The notes under the pieces: model-generated
What the model was told of the DNA's origin: nothing
What the model saw: the letters and a program-made list of their open reading frames with translations, nothing else
Databases searched by the model: none
Part shown: positions 5,855 to 6,257 of the stretch, piece after piece
How positions within the stretch are numbered: position 1 is the first letter of the stretch
How the letters are laid out: every line of letters begins with the position of its first letter
Made by a program: the position numbers and the translations under genes
Assembly: GCA_002491825.1 (NCBI GenBank)
Contig: DKWR01000011.1
Span: 1 to 6,257 of the forward strand
DNA from: Ruminococcaceae bacterium UBA7147
Lineage (GTDB): Bacteria > Bacillota > Clostridia > Oscillospirales > Acutalibacteraceae
Direction of reading: 5' to 3'
DNA length: 6,257 nt

Positions 5855-6097
5855 ATGAAAGAAAAAAACATAAATAAGCTGATTTCAAACCTCTCAAAGC
5901 AACTCGGCGTTTCTGAAAATCAAATAAAAAATGCGGCTCAAAACGGCAACGTAAACGATATGCTGAAAAACGCCGACTCAAATCAGACGGATAAAATTAA
6001 GTCCGTTCTCAATGACCCTGAAAAGACAAAGCAAATACTGAACAGTCCGCAGGCACAGGCGCTTATCAAACTGCTCGGCGGAGATGATAGTAAATAA
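5855..6097 (+). CDS. Small conserved-looking helical protein of unknown function
   Basis: This 80-residue protein is not assigned to a named family. GAGGTG lies five bases before the ATG, a proper ribosome site, and codon choice resembles the neighbours. The protein is rich in Lys, Asn and Gln, has no cysteine, no signal peptide and no membrane segment, and should be a soluble, mostly helical protein. Visible parts are an amphipathic start (INKLISNLSKQLGVSENQI, residues 6-24), a Gly/Asn turn (30-33), and a C-terminal helix pair KIKSVLNDPEKTKQILNSP (47-65) then QAQALIKLLGGDDSK. Proteins with a VLNDPxKTxxILNSPxAxxLxKxLGG-like tail seem familiar from clostridial genomes, but I cannot name the family. 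It is the only plus-strand gene here, divergent from the phosphodiesterase. No clear terminator follows it. Confidence 0.82.
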   Translation: MKEKNINKLISNLSKQLGVSENQIKNAAQNGNVNDMLKNADSNQTDKIKSVLNDPEKTKQILNSPQAQALIKLLGGDDSK

Positions 6098-6137
6098 TAT
6101 GGTTATCTTTTCTTAATATAAACGTTTTGTTTTCTAT

Positions 6138-6162
6138 CGTAGGGACACGGCGTGCCGTGTCC
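6138..6162 (+). repeat. Right copy of palindromic CGTAGGG repeat
   Basis: The head CGTAGGGACACGGCGTGCC (6138-6156) is the exact inverted match of 1-19. It leads into a perfect hairpin: GGACACGG (6143-6150), loop CGTG, CCGTGTCC (6155-6162), extendable to 9 bp with a 2-nt loop. No T tract follows, so it is not a standard terminator, although it lies only 41 bases beyond the small plus-strand gene. It is probably a short dispersed intergenic repeat. Confidence 0.8.
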
Positions 6163-6220
6163 GCAGTGGCAATTAAACTTTACCAATTAATTCATAGTTA
6201 TATAGGGCAGCAAATCTTTC

Positions 6221-6247
6221 CGTAGGGAACGGCTTCCCAGACGTCCC
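6221..6247 (+). repeat. Second, diverged copy of the CGTAGGG repeat head
   Basis: CGTAGGGAACGGCTTCCC (6221-6238) aligns with CGTAGGGACACGGCGTGCC at 6138-6156, differing by one missing base and two substitutions. Like the first copy it folds into a hairpin right after the head: GGGAA, loop CGGC, TTCCC (6225-6238). A further GACGTCCC ends the similarity region at 6247. The compensating stem changes suggest two subfamilies of one palindromic repeat in direct order, 83 bp apart. Confidence 0.6.
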
Positions 6248-6257
6248 ATTCACAAAA

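Noticed and set aside
1..6257. Defence system, CRISPR array, prophage or transposase
   Set aside because: All protein-coding space is accounted for by housekeeping genes plus one small unknown. The repeats are few, short and not regularly spaced.

Overview
The window looks like chromosomal DNA of a Gram-positive clostridium, probably Oscillospiraceae/Ruminococcus-like. The grounds are strong AGGAGG-type ribosome binding sites, moderate G+C coding DNA separated by very AT-rich spacers, a 56-residue clostridial 2[4Fe-4S] ferredoxin, and gene order holB-ricT-...-trmN6-rsmI. That order matches the Bacillus subtilis block holB-yaaT-yabA-yabB-yazA-yabC. The genus is inference; no rRNA or other definitive marker is present.

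Layout: almost everything is on the minus strand, so transcription runs from high to low coordinates. From right to left the minus-strand genes are a YfcE/MJ0936-type metallophosphodiesterase (5797-5327), a 215-bp spacer with inverted repeats and an extended -10 promoter, holB (DNA polymerase III delta', 5111-4248), ricT (YaaT/PSP1, 4260-3394, overlapping holB by 13 bp), a ferredoxin with its own promoter and terminator (3258-3088), trmN6 (tRNA m6A methyltransferase, 3005-2259), rsmI (16S rRNA 2'-O-methyltransferase, 2254-1430) and folC (folylpolyglutamate/dihydrofolate synthase, 1430-144). A strong intrinsic terminator at 61-99 follows folC. The only plus-strand gene is an 80-residue helical protein of unknown function at 5855-6097.

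The genes are mostly housekeeping: replication clamp loading, mRNA processing (the Ric complex), tRNA and rRNA methylation, folate retention and electron transfer. holB-ricT and trmN6-rsmI-folC are two tightly packed translational units. The ferredoxin sits between them as a separately promoted cistron, at the place of yabA in B. subtilis. No promoter is visible between the ferredoxin terminator and trmN6, so the trmN6 group may depend on read-through.

The least explained material is non-coding. A short palindromic repeat with the head CGTAGGGACACGGCGTGCC occurs in inverted orientation at the two window ends, and a related copy lies at 6221. A second, different inverted-repeat element of about 77 bp lies in the holB upstream spacer. 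I found no CRISPR array, tRNA, rRNA, transposase, phage gene or evident new multi-gene system.
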